From assembly GCA_011319805.1 (NCBI GenBank), contig SJRY01000228.1:682001-746000 (forward strand): a stretch of DNA of 64,000 nt, written 5' to 3'. The notes below the pieces were generated by a model. It saw only the letters and a list, made by a program, of their open reading frames with translations. It made no database searches and was not told the DNA's origin. This document shows, in pieces, positions 44,115 through 56,800 of the stretch. The position numbers and the translations under genes are program-made. Within the stretch, counting starts at the first letter, position 1; every line of letters starts with the position of its first letter. This stretch comes from Macrocybe gigantea (Eukaryota; Basidiomycota; Agaricomycetes; Agaricales; Callistosporiaceae).

Positions 44115-45737
44115 TGTTGGATTGAGTAGAGATGGCATGTGCAGTGCATGTCATTTGACTGCAAGCAGTCAGATAGGCAATGAGACAGGAGTATAGACTC
44201 ACCAAGCAGCAGTTTAGGAGGCCAAGTGAGCTGTGTAGTGCAACAGACCCCTTTCTTTCATTTTGCTTATAAGTAGATATTGAGTAGATACCCACCTCAG
44301 TCATCTGTAACAAGACTGAGGTGAGCTCTTCATACTGGTGGTGACCCTGAACCCAGCCACATAAGCGGAAATTGTAAACTATTCAATACGCAATCGCCCT
44401 TCCGCCATGTTCAGTATCTCAAAATGTTGATATATATCATATCTAAATATTTGAAGTACACTTGTGACCTAGGGTGAGTGTACTCCCAAGATATGAATTT
44501 TTTTCTTCGTCGTGTACCCTGTGACTGGGTACCCGGCCAGTGTGGGAAAGGTCTCATCTGCAATCCCAACTTCATTTTCCTGCGTTCATTTGTGGCCGTC
44601 TCACCTGTTCCATATGGACATGGATATGCAGAATAATAGTCTATGTATGTGGATTGATTTTATACCAAGAAACTATCTAATTTAATGTTTTTCATCAAGG
44701 AATGTGTTAAAGCAGCCATTTGGCACTTGTGCAGAATTGGGAAAACGGCCAGGTATAATGCATTGCAAACCACTGTTAGATGTGATAGATTGGATTAAAA
44801 TGTATTCTGCATTATTATTACTTTTGTATTCAAGTGCAATATCCTCAATTTGCACGACTGCGATGTAAGCATAAAATTGCACTAAATGTTTAGCACCACG
44901 CGGGGGGTTCCCATGCAGCAATAGGCAATCGGAGTGCCTGGAAGAAATTAATGTAGGATAGTTCCATAATGTATTACACCTTTTCCTCCATATTTAGTGT
45001 TTTTCATGTTCCCTTCTTTTTGACATCTTAAACTCGCATTTTTCCTTTTTTCTGATCTGCATGCTTATTGGGACTCAGAAAAAAATTTGAAAAAAGTTCC
45101 ATACTGTAAAAAATAAAGATTAATATGCATAGATTTCAGAAATAGCTTTACGAGTCTGGCAAGCATCGCAACGAATAACTATAGCTATCTTGAGAGATAG
45201 ACTCAGTTAAGCTAAATTTAAGGTTACCTCAAATTCAGTTGGCCTCATAATAGGCATATGTATTATTTCATGCTTTTATTCCATCAAAAATGGATTCGGG
45301 GGGTCAAATAATGTTAGGATGAACCTACAAAGACACCACGAACTGATGATATCACTGGGAGCGGGAGTGCATTCCGATATGGTAGCTCATGTCAATATGA
45401 TCAAATACACATTTCTGGGGCAGGACTGGACTTTTCGATGCAGCACTTGATCACCGCTCAACATAGGAATTATAGAACTATATAGATACATTGTATATGA
45501 CCTTACAACATGTCTGGGAGTGATACTTTGAGTGGGGCATCTATCTATCTTGCACAAAACTTGAAGTGGCTAGGTACCCAGTATGGCCAGGTTCCTGATC
45601 TCCCACGGTATACCTTTTATTTTATCATTTACTTAGCTTTGTATTAGCTTTCATTTGTTTAAGTAACTAATATATTGCAGTCATCTGTAACAAGACTAAG
45701 CTCTTGTTTGTTTAGTTATCTCCCCATAATTCTTATA
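44115..45737 (+). repeat. 5' LTR of copia element, split by insertion
   Basis: 44,115-44,334 plus 45,611-45,737 gives 347 bp, the same as the 3' LTR. GGTTATAGGCCC follows as the likely primer-binding region; I could not match it to a tRNA. Confidence 0.9.
44335..45608. mobile_element. 1,274-bp insertion with TA duplication in copia LTR
   Basis: TA at 44,333-44,334 and 45,609-45,610 flanks it. The intact 3' LTR shows the empty site (CTTCATATACC). The ends are weakly inverted: CTGGTGGTGACCCTGAACCC against the complement of the right end, CCGTGGGAGATCAGGAACCT. It has no long reading frame. A TA target and short inverted ends suggest a non-autonomous DNA transposon, perhaps Tc1/mariner-like; this is tentative. 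Confidence 0.75.
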
Positions 45738-45763
45738 GGTTATAGGCCCCATCCACTGACAAC

Positions 45764-48700
45764 ATGTCTACCAATGCTACTTCCCTCTCCGATACCCTGC
45801 CAACTTCTGTGCTGAAGCTTGATCTCACAGGTGTTAATTGGGCAATCTTTGCTCTGCGTTTCAAGAATGCTATCAATGCAAAAGGGTACTGGGGCCATTT
45901 TAATGGCAAGACCCCATGCTCAGTCATTCCCCAGAAAATATCTGATGAGGCTAAAGTCACGATTGAGGCAGAAATCACTGATTGGAACAAGGCTGAATGC
46001 TCAGCTCGGCAACTACTCAACCAGAAGATCTCTGACTCCACTCTTATGCACATTCGAATAAAAACCACTGTTCAGGAGTGCTGAGATGCCATCATCGCCA
46101 AATATACCTTAAAGGGGGCATATGCACAGACTCATTTGCACACCAGCTTCTTGCAAAGCCGCATCAGAAAGGATGGCAACATCTGCAAGTTTCTTGATGA
46201 ACTATGAGTCAAAAGGGAGGAATTAGCCAGTGTAGGGGTGGACATAGATGTGAAAGATTATACCTCAACCATCATTTCATTGCTCCTACAGACCCTGTCC
46301 AACTTTGCATCAAGTCTCCTTGCCATTACCAAATTCTCCAATCATTCCATCTCCTCTGATGAGTTCATTTCTGCCATTTTGGAGGAATATGACCATCTTC
46401 AGACTCAGAAGTCCAAGTCTGGAAACCAGAAGTCAAAATCTGATGATAGGAACAAAGCTCTGGCTGCATCAGGTTCGAAGGGGAAAGAAAAGGGCAAGAA
46501 GGAATGGACTTGTCGGAGATGCAGCAAGACAGGCCACATCAAGCGCGACTGCCCTGATAAGAAGTCCAAAGGTGAGAAGGACAAGAGCAAGGATCCAAAG
46601 AAGGACAAGAAGTCAAAGGGGTCAGCCAATGTTGCCAAATCTGATTCTGATTCAGACTCAGATGTCATGCTTGCAATGTGGGATCTGGATGATAATGATT
46701 TTGGTGTGGAAGACAGATACCTTGCCCATGACATACGGAATGCTTACCTTGAAGGCCATATCCTAGAAAATGCCTTCAGTTGGCCTTCTGAAGCCTGGAG
46801 ATGATCTCGGTCATACCAAGAACAGTCTTGTGAAGCCAACAATGAGACACCGGCTTTGGAAACATTGTCAGACAGTTCATATAATGCCTTGTTTAGTGAG
46901 GCAGCATCCACTGACTCACTCAATTGGCTGGGATGGCCACCTCATGATGATTTGGACCAAGAGGGCCCAGGTGCTGGTAGAGGTATGATCACAGCAGCAG
47001 AATCAAGTGATGGAGAGAGTGATGGCTTCTTCAAAGTGATTATGGCTGGTCAACAGACTTCTAAGGAGCTATCTGGGGATGAGATGCTCAAGCAATCCTT
47101 GATACTCGTTGTTGACCTGGACTCAGATGATGCTGACAATGCATATGTGCTCGAGCCTGGAATAGCTGCCACTGGACAAGAACGAGTCGAATTATATGAC
47201 TCAGGGTATACGAAGCACCTGACACCATACCATGACCAGTTAAAGAACTACTGGGAAATTAGTCCGTGGTCATTCCAAGGTGCCAACCAAGGTAGTTTTC
47301 AGGCCTTAGGCAAGGGTGAACTGGTTCTGGACATACCCAATGGTGCTGATTCCTCGAATCTTCACCTCACTGAAGTCTTTTATGCACCCGAGGTTGGCTA
47401 CACACTTGTCTCTGTTGGCAAGCTTGATGAGATGGGCTTCTTTGTTATATTTGGTAGTGGCAAGTGTGTCATTCACAAAGGCGAGGATAGCAAGCAAGTC
47501 AGTGAGATTCAGCATAGTTGAAAAGGGCTATACAAAGTGTTCCATGATGGGGACACTGCAAACACTGCTGAACCTACCAACAAGGCTGAAACGATTTTGC
47601 TTGAGGCACTACACCATTGTCTTGGTCATATCTCTAAGAAAACTGCTCGCTGAATGGTTGAAAATGGCTTCGTGACCGGACTTTGTATTGATCCAGCTAG
47701 AAAGAATGATTTCTTCTGTAAGGCCTGCATCTATGGAAAAGCAACCCAGAAGTCTGTGCTGAAGACCAGAGAGGGTGAGTGCACAACTAAATTCAGGAAT
47801 GTCATAATGTCAGACATCTGAGGACCTGCTAAGGTCCAGTCTATGCATGAGAGGAAGTACTATGTTACCTTCATAGACGATGTGAAATGCTGGGTGTCAC
47901 TCTATTTCATGTGAAAGAAGAAGGAGGTTCCAGAGCATTTCAAGGCCTATAAGGCTTGGTGCAAGATGCAGCTTGATGCTGACGTGAAGATCCTGCAATC
48001 TGATCATGGTAGGGAACACCTGGGTGAGAAATTTGCCTCTTACCTCAAACAGAAGGGAATCATGCAGCAACTTACTGTCCATAACACTCCAGAGCACAAT
48101 AGTGTCTCCAAGTGGCTAAACTGGACCATCCTTGAGCATGTTCAAGCATTATTGCATGTGAGCGGCTTGCCTCGCATGCTATGGGCTGAATGTGCCTGAC
48201 ATGTAATCTGGCTAATGAATCGGTCAGCAATGAAAGCCTTGGATGGGAAAACCCCCTATAAAGCTATTTTTAGCAAGAAGCCAGACCTACACAGGTTATA
48301 TGAATGGGGCAAGAAGTGCTGGGTAAAACTTCATGGCAAAGGTTACAAGCTAGACAGCTGCATGTGCCAAGGTTCCTGGATGGGATTTGATGACTAGAGC
48401 AAGGGTTCTCAGGTCTACTGGAAGGACAAGGGCACAGTCACAGTTGAGCAGAATGTCTATTTCGATGAAACATCTACTGCTACTGGTCCGATTGAGGAGG
48501 AGGATATTGATGATGTTGAACTTGCCCTGAGCCCCACTGAAGTGCCCCAATCGAACAATTCAGCCCCATCATCATCATCACCTGGGGAAACTACTGAAAC
48601 GCTGCCTGCATCAGAACCTGCCACTGCTGAGCCTGTCAAAACTGTCAATGTTGAAATGGAAGAAGTCAGAACAATCCAACTTACATTCAGAGCCCTTGAT

Positions 48701-50509
48701 GGACTAGACCTATCCAACATCATCAAAGGCTGGTGAATGCACAGGACCAGCAAGAGGGTGAATGATATCCTCTTGGGCCAAGAAAGCACACATTTGCACC
48801 ATGGTGCTCCTGCAGTCGAACGAGGTGTGCAACTCCTGCCTATGCAGGAAGCTTCTAATGAACTAGATGAGATCGCATATGTCAACGAGGACATCTTCTC
48901 CCCAGATGAGTATGTCTTCATGACTGAGACCAGTGATGCAGAGGGACTCGAGCCCCAGACAATTACCGAGGTGAAGCACTGCTCCGATTGGCCACAATGA
49001 AAGCAGGGCATCTTGCAGAAGTTAAAGATGCTAGAGAAAGCTGGGACTTGAGAGCTCATTGAGCTGCCACTAGGAGTGAATATTGTCAGATTGAAGTGGG
49101 TTTTTTGAGCAAAGAAGGATGCCACGGAAAGTGTGGTCTATCACAAGGCCCATCTCGTTGCACAAGGCTTCATCCAAGCTGAAGGCATTAATTATTTCGA
49201 CACATATGCACCCATCGCCCACCTCGCATCTATTTGAGCCATCCTAGCAATTGCTGCAGAGAAGAATCTCGAGTTAGCACAGATTGACATTAAAGGAGCC
49301 TACCTCCACAGCTTTTTTGAGGATGGGAAGGTTATATATATGTGGCAGCCCCTCAGTTACACTGTGAAGGGCAAGGAGCACCTGGTTTGTCACCTCCACC
49401 ACCCACTTTATAGCTTGAAGCAATCTGGTCAATGCTGGTATAGACATTTGCAGAAGATCATGGAGGATCTTGGGTTTTCCACCTGCAAGGTCGATGAGGC
49501 CATCTTTCATTGAAATGATGATGATGGCTTGATTATCGTGTTGTACCACATTGATAATGGAACAATAGCAGCTGAACAAGGCTTGGCAAAGAAATTCACT
49601 GACGACATCTCGAGATACATTGAAATCTCAGAATTCAGTGGATTACACTGGGTTTTGGAGATTGAGGTAAAGCAAGATATCAAGAATGGGACGACGCACC
49701 TCTTGCAGCATTCCTACATCGATTCCATCCTCTGCCACTTTGGTTTCAATGATCTGAAGCCCATTTCCATCCCCATGGATACCAACCAGCAGCTAACCTC
49801 AAAGCAATCCTTCCAAACAACCACCAAAATTACTCAGATGTAAAATGTCCTGTATCATGAAGCCGTTGGTGCCCTGATATATATGAACTTAGGCACACAT
49901 CTGGACATATCATTTCCTTTGCAGGTCATGTTGTGCTTCATTCAGAATCTAGGACCAGTGCATTAGGAGGCAGTGAAGAAGATTTTCTATTATTTGAAGG
50001 AAACGAAGGACTTATGGCTTATCTATGGCGGGAAGGACATGACGATGCTGGGCTTCGCAGATGCTGATGGAAGCATGGCTGAAGACTGATGTGCCATATT
50101 GGACTATGCATTTCTGATCAATAGTAGGGCTGTTTTGTAGAGCTTGAAGCATCAGAAACTCGTAACACTGTCGATAGCTGAATCAGAATATGTGGCAGTG
50201 ACACATGCAGCAAAAGAGGCACTCTGGCTTTGTTCACTTGTCTCGCAAGTCTTCGACATCAATTTACCCATGACCACACTATTCTCAGACAATCAGTCAG
50301 CAATTGCCCTTGCCAAGGAATAGAAATTTCATGCATATACCAAACACATCAATGTCCAATACCATTTTGTCTGCTGGATCATTGAAGAAGGCAAGATCTG
50401 GCTCATTTACTGTCCCACAAACAACATGACAGCTGATATGCTAACAAAGGCACTGCCATTGGCAAAGATCAAGCACTTTGCATTGCAGCTGGGCCTATCC
50501 TCAGCTTGA
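45764..50509 (+). pseudogene. Copia Gag-Pol polyprotein, 1,581 codons with stops
   Basis: One frame from MSTNATSLSDTLP to the natural TGA at 50,507. Gag ends with the knuckle CRRCSKTGHIKRDC (46,508-46,550). Protease LYDSG lies near 47,190. Integrase has HHCLGH, a C-X2-C (FCKACIYGK) and SDHGREHLGEKF. RT (about 49,070-49,840) has IDIKGAYLH. The catalytic pair is IDN instead of DD, a G-to-A change. RNase H has FADADGS, SIAESEYVAV and SDNQSAIALA. About 15 of 20 internal stops are TGA. Confidence 0.9.
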
Positions 50510-50516
50510 GGGGGAG

Positions 50517-50863
50517 TGTTGGATTGAGTAGAGATGGCACATGCAGCGCACATCATTCGACTGCAAGCAGTTGGATAGGCAATGAGACAGGAGTATGGAC
50601 TCACCAAGCAGCAGTTTAGAAGGCCGAGCGAGCTGTGTAGTGCAACAGACCCCTTTCTTTCATTTTGCTTATAAGTCGATATCGAGTAGATACCCACCTC
50701 AGTCATCTGTAACAAGACTGAGGTGAGCTCTTCATATACCTTTTATTTCGTCATTTACTTAGCTTTGTGTTAGCTCTCATTTGTTTAGGTAACCAATATA
50801 TTGCAGTCATCTGTAACAAGACTGAGCTCTCGTTTGTTTAGTTATCTCCCCATAATTCTTATA
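50517..50863 (+). repeat. 3' LTR of copia element (347 bp)
   Basis: Uninterrupted reference for the 5' LTR. The purine tract TTGAGGGGGAG ends right before it. Confidence 0.92.
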
Positions 50864-50868
50864 GGAGT

Positions 50869-51341
50869 AAGGGTTGCATGCTGCCAGATGAATACATAAG
50901 ATGTCATGTATCAAGTACAATGCAGAGTGAGCCACAATTGAGCAAGATATTTGAGGTGGCCGAAATGGAGGGCATGGTCAATGTGTAGGGTCAGGTTACT
51001 AAACTCGTCCATTGCCGCCTAACAACTATCTTATATAAGCTTTGCCAAATGAAGTAATTCCGATTGAAGATCAAAAATTTAAATTAAAAAAATTTGAGCA
51101 CTGTTCAGATGGTTGTCGAGCCCGTTCAATTGGCATTATTGCATAGTTATCATAGAGACTTATTGCGGTGGGTAAGAGATATAAAGAGTGCCACTTTTGC
51201 TCGTGACAAGACATCAGGCTTTGCAGTTTCCTAATTTGTCAGATTGTAGAACAACGTAGATGTTTGTAGAACGATCAGCTTGCCACAGGCCCTAAAAGAC
51301 ACCTGTAAACTCCTCCTCCCTGTCCACATCCATTTCCCGTC
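50869..51341. other. Boundary between transposon block and host genes
   Basis: No gene seen. The last transposon feature is the copia target duplication. The right part should hold the DnaJ promoter. Confidence 0.6.
51180..51185 (+). promoter_or_regulatory. Possible TATA box of DnaJ gene
   Basis: TATAAA lies 157 bases before the ATG. No second promoter element was recognised. Chance occurrence is possible in this AT-rich stretch. Confidence 0.3.
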
Positions 51342-52783
51342 ATGGTCCGCGAAACGTGAGTGGATTCCGGACTTTTTTTCCTTGTTCTGGGCTGATTTGC
51401 TTCGTCAGGAAATACTACGACTTGCTGGACGTCGCTCCTACAGCGTCAGACTCTGACCTCAAAAAGGCATACCGTAAAAAGCACGCCTACTTCAAGTCGG
51501 CCTTTCTGTACTACTGACTATGACTCTCAGAGCTCTTAGACTCCATCCAGACAAAGGCGGCGACCCAGAACTTTTCAAAGAGGTCACCCACGCGTACGAT
51601 TCAAATTTTCTAAGGCATTTTCCTTCTGACTAATTCCTTTCCAGCTATGAAGTCCTCTCAGATCCCGAAAAACGCAGCATATACGACGCACGCGGGGAGG
51701 CAGGGCTTTCCGAACAGGGTGGCATGGGCGGAATGGACCCGCAGGTGAGCACGGTGAGAAATATCTTTCGCTTGACTCCGTGTGACGAAACCCTCTAGGA
51801 TTTGTTCAGTCAACTCTTTGGAGGTGGGATGTTTGGCGGCGGATCACGGGCCCCCCGACGAACAAAAGACCTTGTTCATAGAGTCCACGTCACCCTGGAA
51901 GATCTGTACAAGGGCAAAACTACCAAGCTGGCACTGACGCGGAACGTTATCTGTTCGAAATGCAAGGGCAAGGGCGGCAAGGACGGAGCTGTTCGGTCAT
52001 GCCCGACATGTGGCGGTCGCGGCATTAAAGTTACATTGCGGCAAATGGGTCCGATGATTCAACAGATCCAATCTCCTTGCGATGAATGCTCAGGTTCCGG
52101 TGAAGTGATCAACCCCAAGGACAGGTGCTCGAATTGCAAAGGGAAAAAGGTTACTCCGGAGAAAAAGGTGCTTGAAGTTCACATCGACAAGGGCATGAAG
52201 GGCGGTCACACTATCAATTTCCGAGGCGAGAGTGATCAGTCACCAAATGCCGAAAGCGGAGACGTCGTTATCGTTATTGAAGAGAAACCCCACGAACGAT
52301 TCAAACGCCGGGAGAATGATTTGTATACCGATGTTGAAATAGACATCTTAACGGCACTTGCTGGGGACAGTTCTTTATCAAGCATCTTGATGATCGTGCT
52401 TTAAGGGTGACGCTTGAACCGGGCGAGGTTATTAAAAATGGTCTGTCGTTATTTCTCCTCGACTTAGAACCTGGATCTCAGAGGTAGCAACAGGTGAAAT
52501 CAAAGTCATCCATGGTCAGGGTATGCCCTCGCAGCGGCACCATGAACCTGGTGACCTCTATGTGCAGCTGCAAGTGCGATTCCCAGACTCGATACCGCCA
52601 GACTCTATCCCCCTTCTCGAACGAGCGCTACCACCGCGCGATCCTATTCCAATATTCGACAAGAATATCCTTATCGAAGAAGTCAATTTAGATGACGTCG
52701 ATACCCGAACCAAGGCTGGTCTACAAGAGGAACCTATGGATGAAGACGGCGGTGAACCACGCGTCCAATGTGCTAATCAATAA
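51342..52783 (+). CDS. mas5: Type I DnaJ/Hsp40 co-chaperone (Mas5/Ydj1-like)
   Basis: It delivers substrates to Hsp70 and stimulates its ATPase, in the cytosol and at ER and mitochondrial surfaces. Exons: 51342-51355, 51409-51480, 51531-51593, 51645-51744, 51799-52440, 52494-52783. J domain with LRLHPDKGG (HPD), a Gly-rich linker (FGGGMFGGGS), four CxxCxGxG-type zinc repeats (CSKCKGKG, CPTCGGRG, CDECSGSG, CSNCKGKK) and a two-part C-terminal domain. It ends VQCANQ, a CaaX box for farnesylation as in Ydj1. The length of 393 residues fits the family (about 400). The frame needs one extra G in the run at 52,363-52,366 to give LAGGQFF. The second intron (51,481-51,530) is GC-AG with a clear branch site. 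Confidence 0.92.
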
Positions 52784-52870
52784 ATCCATGTTAATCGTAG
52801 ATAATCTTGCCCGATCATGAGCCTTGCGCATCAATTGCATTACATTCGATTTTCAGGCTCTTACCCATTG

Positions 52871-53590
52871 TTACATACTGAGTAATGGTCGTGGTAATGG
52901 TTCAGTAATCCCAGCAGGTCTGTATCGTTTTCGATTGTGAAACGGTGAATCAGGAAGATAAAACAAACGCCCAACTGTTGGATTTTGCTTGAAGACACCG
53001 TACGCTTGCCTGTTAAAGAAGCTCAGTTCCGTTTCGTTTTCTGTGAAGGAATAAAGGTACGAATGAGATATACACCTCAACTATGCAATGAAAATTGCTC
53101 ACCAATTCCATATGATTCTAAAGTTTCATCATCCTTGTCGAGGATCCAATCATCGTGATCGAGGTTTATTATAAGATTGGTTGTCTGTCATCATGAGAAT
53201 CGCGAAATGGTCTTTTCTTGAATTTTTCGTCCGCCTACCTTAGCTCCATGAGCTTTGGTGTAAAGTTTCAATGTATCTATAGTGAATAAGCTTTAGTCAA
53301 GCTATGTCAATTTTGACTCACCTAGCGGAATGTTCTGATATGCTTTCCACCCCGGCTGCTCCAAAACCGCTTTCGAATGCTCTTGAGGACCCGCCGAGGC
53401 GAGGAACAGCTACCTTACCTTGACGAGCGATACCTTTCAGCTGTCGAACGGTCACTTTTGTCAAATCCACGTCGTGAAGAACCAGGCTACGCTCAGTGCG
53501 GTATTCAAAAGACTTGATGATCCGCACAGTGAGAGTCGCCGAAGTCTTAGATTGTGCATGGCTCGTCAAATCCTCGGAATTGCTCGACAT
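52871..53590 (-). CDS. UPF0538 family protein (C2orf76 homolog)
   Basis: A conserved eukaryotic protein of unknown function. Exons (minus): 53590-53414, 53355-53322, 53276-53239, 53184-53103, 53040-52871; together 501 bases, 166 residues, no break. Family hallmarks: TLTVRIIKSFEYRTERSLVL at the N-terminus, TLKLYTKAHGAK, NLDHDDWILD, then ETELSFFNRQAYGVFKQNP. The start is the first ATG before the conserved core. It converges with DnaJ (87 bases between stops) and diverges from the beta-glucosidase, sharing a 221-base promoter region. A C-terminal tail after KQNP is longer than I expect for the family. Confidence 0.85.
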
Positions 53591-53811
53591 CCTGGATGAA
53601 AATCACTTGATGATGTGGCGACGGAGTTCAGGAGGAATCTCACGAATTCCGGAAAAGGAACCAAGCAATCAAGTATCATAGAGAGTAACGGATAAACCTC
53701 GGACAATTTACCTGTCTCGTGCTCCAGACGACCAGTCATTCTACCGCATGATGACCACAGTATCAGCTACTACTTATACGGCTTGTATGGAAGACGGCGC
53801 ATCGATCCACC
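53591..53811. promoter_or_regulatory. Shared promoter region, UPF0538 gene and GH3 gene
   Basis: It lies between two divergent start codons. I see no clear TATA box. Confidence 0.45.
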
Positions 53812-56800
53812 ATGACATCGTTCTCCCACTCTTCTGTCCCTGAGATTGTCCGCCAGCTAAATCTCGAAGAGAAGATATTGCTACTTGGCGCACCAAATTG
53901 GTGGAATACAACCGCAATCGAGCGTCTCCAGATTCCTTCTGTTCGAATGAGTGACGGCCCCAATGTGATAATTATTCGGCCGCAATCTTGATGGTACTTA
54001 TAAGTTCGCTAGGGCGTCCGTGGATCATCCCATTTCGTCTCTACACCTGCTCAGTGCATTCCGGTACGTCACTCCTCAGGTTGCGCCATGTTTTCGCTAT
54101 ACAACCTTGTCGTGCTAAGTGCGCGACCTCGCTTGCTTCGACTTTCGACCAAGAGCTACTTTTCCAAGCGGGCAAATTTCTGGGAGAGGAAGCGAAACTG
54201 AAATCGGCGGTCCTACTTCTGGCCCCGACTTGCAACATTCAACGGTCTCCTCTTGGAGGGCGTTCCTTTGAGTCCTTTTCTGAGGATCCATTCCTTTCTG
54301 GTGAGTTCCTGAGACGTCATTAGCCCTCAATCCTCTGATTGAATTAGGGATGCTGGCCTCATCTTATATCAAGGGACTTCAATCACAGGGTGTCTCCGCA
54401 GGTGAGTCTTTCGCTTGTAATGTCCTTTTCTGAGTCTTTGCATCCACGTAGCCATCAAGCATTTTGTAGGAAACGATCAAGAAGATCAACGAACCTCTGC
54501 GGAATCAGTCATGTCTGATAGGGCGCTACGAGAAATTTATCTTCTACCGTAATAACATCCTTCTTCTCATCGCGTTCAGTTCTGCAATGCCCCACCCAGG
54601 TTCATGCTTGCACAGAAACATGCGAAACCTGGAGCGTATATGACCTCGTAAGGCGCATTCCTGCTTGCAGGTAACACCATCTCACACCTCTTACTCAGTT
54701 ATGGCCGCGTAAAAGGAGTGCACTGCTCTGAGAATGCGGTTCTCATCAAAGGCATACTGAGAGGCGAATGGAGCTTTGAAGGAATTGTCATCAGCGACTG
54801 GTCAGAAAGACAAGAACAAATTAATTCAAGGCAGGTGACCTAACTCAAAGTTATATAGGTATGGTACGTACGGTACTGATCAACCGCTGAATGCGGGATT
54901 GGATCTCGAAATGCCTGGGCCCCACGTTGGCGCTCACCTACTTTGGTCCGTCACTGCCTTTCGGCAGGGAAGCTGTCTATGAGGACAATTGATGATAGGG
55001 TGGCAAACCTGCTCAAATTCGTGCAGAAACAGGCCCAAAGAAATCCCGACATCATATACGGGGATGGACTAGAGCGCAGCCGTGATTCAGCAGATACGCG
55101 TCAGTTTTGTCGAAGATTGGCAGCAGATGGTATGGTCCTCCTGAAAAATCGAAATCAACTCCTTCCGCTCTCGACCAATAGAATCAAGCGTCTCGCTGTC
55201 ATTGGCCCAAATGCTCGTCAGCGTGTCATTTCAGGAGGCGGCTCTGCGGCTTTGAAGGCAACTTACGTTGTCAACCCATGGGACGGCTTAACAGAAGGGG
55301 CACCTGAAGGCTTACAGATTTCTTATGAGCTCGGGTGTTATGGTTTGTGCTTCTGTATATTCATGTCAGATCGGCCTCATAGCTCTTCCAGCACATAAAT
55401 ATCTTCCTACATTGGAAAATAGTTTATGGACACCTACGGGTGAACGCGGCTGGACATGCACGTTCTACAATCACGATTCATACGGTCATATCTCGGCTCC
55501 CGTTCATACATGCGTTCTTCAAGATACGCGGGTGAAGCTGAATGATTTTCTACCTGACGGTCTCACACCTTGTTGGTCCATAAGATTAGAAGGAATACTC
55601 GTGTTTGAAAAGGCATGCACATATGAGTTAGGATTGACTGTTGCTGGTGAGTACAATTCCCCATCACCGATTTTCATAGAGCGGCTGATCGTTTTTCTGC
55701 CACAGGCAAAGCCAAACTCTGGATAGACGGCAACCTCACAATTGATAACTGGACCAGACAAACTCCTGGCGACTTCTTCTACGGGTAAGTCCGCTAGACC
55801 TGCATGAAATCAGCACAAAGCTTTATTGCCATCTCAAGCCAAGGCACCGTAGAAGAGAAGGCTACAATTACGGTTTTGGCAGACACTCCAGTTGAAGTAC
55901 TCGTGGAATACACGAACGCCCTTGCAACGGATGGAGAAGACAAGGATGGTGACAGATTATCACAGCCTGCTCTCATGCGGGGAGTTGTGAGTGAAGACAG
56001 TCCGTCCTCAGGGCTATGTATATCTTACTGGATACGAGCAGCGCTTCGGTGGCTGTGAAAAGATCGATCCTGATCAAGCTATCGAAGCGGCCTCTGCCAT
56101 GGCGGCGGATTGTGACGCTGTGCTTTTTATAGGCGGTCTTTCGCCTGAGTGGGAAAGTGAGGGCTTTGATAGGACAACTTTGGATTTGCCTGGGCGGCAG
56201 AACGAAGTTATTGCCAGCGTGGCGTCTGCGAATCCCAATACTATCGTCTGCATCCAAGCCGTGAGTGTTCCCGGAGCAACAAACGTACTTGTTCTTATTG
56301 TTTGGCCTACAGGGATCTGCTGTATCTATGCCCTGGCTGGAGTCTGTCAATAGTGTTGTCCACGCATGGTATTCTGGCAATGAAATCGGACACGCACTTG
56401 CCGATGTCATTTATGGCGAGGTAAATCCTTCGGGGCGCTTGCCACTTACATTTCCCGGGAAATTAGAGGATATTCCAGCATATCTGAATCATCGAAGCGA
56501 AAATAATCAAATTTAGTCAGTATATCGGCCCTTCCTTCCACTGTAGCGCATTCTCATCGAATTGAAGCTACCGCGAAGACTTGTTCGTCGGTTATAAATA
56601 CTATCAAGCAAAAAAGCTCACACCGTTGTTTCCATTCGGGTACGTCCTGCTGTTCTTCAGGAGTGTGCCGAATAAAAGCTAAAAGGCTCAGTTTCGGTTT
56701 ATCTTATACTACTTTCTCATTTTGCGAAATGTCTGCCACGGGACCCCGACTACAAGGCCAAGAAATCTCCGTTACAGTAACAATCAGGGTCAGGAATGAC

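Larger units (their letters stand above)
44115..50863 (+). mobile_element. Ty1/copia-type retrotransposon, complete
   Basis: Two LTRs of 347 bp (the 5' one split by an insert) frame one gag-pol polyprotein. GGAGT at 44,110-44,114 and 50,864-50,868 is a perfect 5-bp target duplication. The LTR ends are TGTTGG and CTTATA, an unusual TG...TA instead of TG...CA. The coding frame has about 20 stops and no frameshift. Confidence 0.92.

Noticed and set aside
48457..49125. 222-residue Ser-rich minus-strand reading frame
   Set aside because: It is antisense to the copia integrase-RT linker and has no motif of its own.
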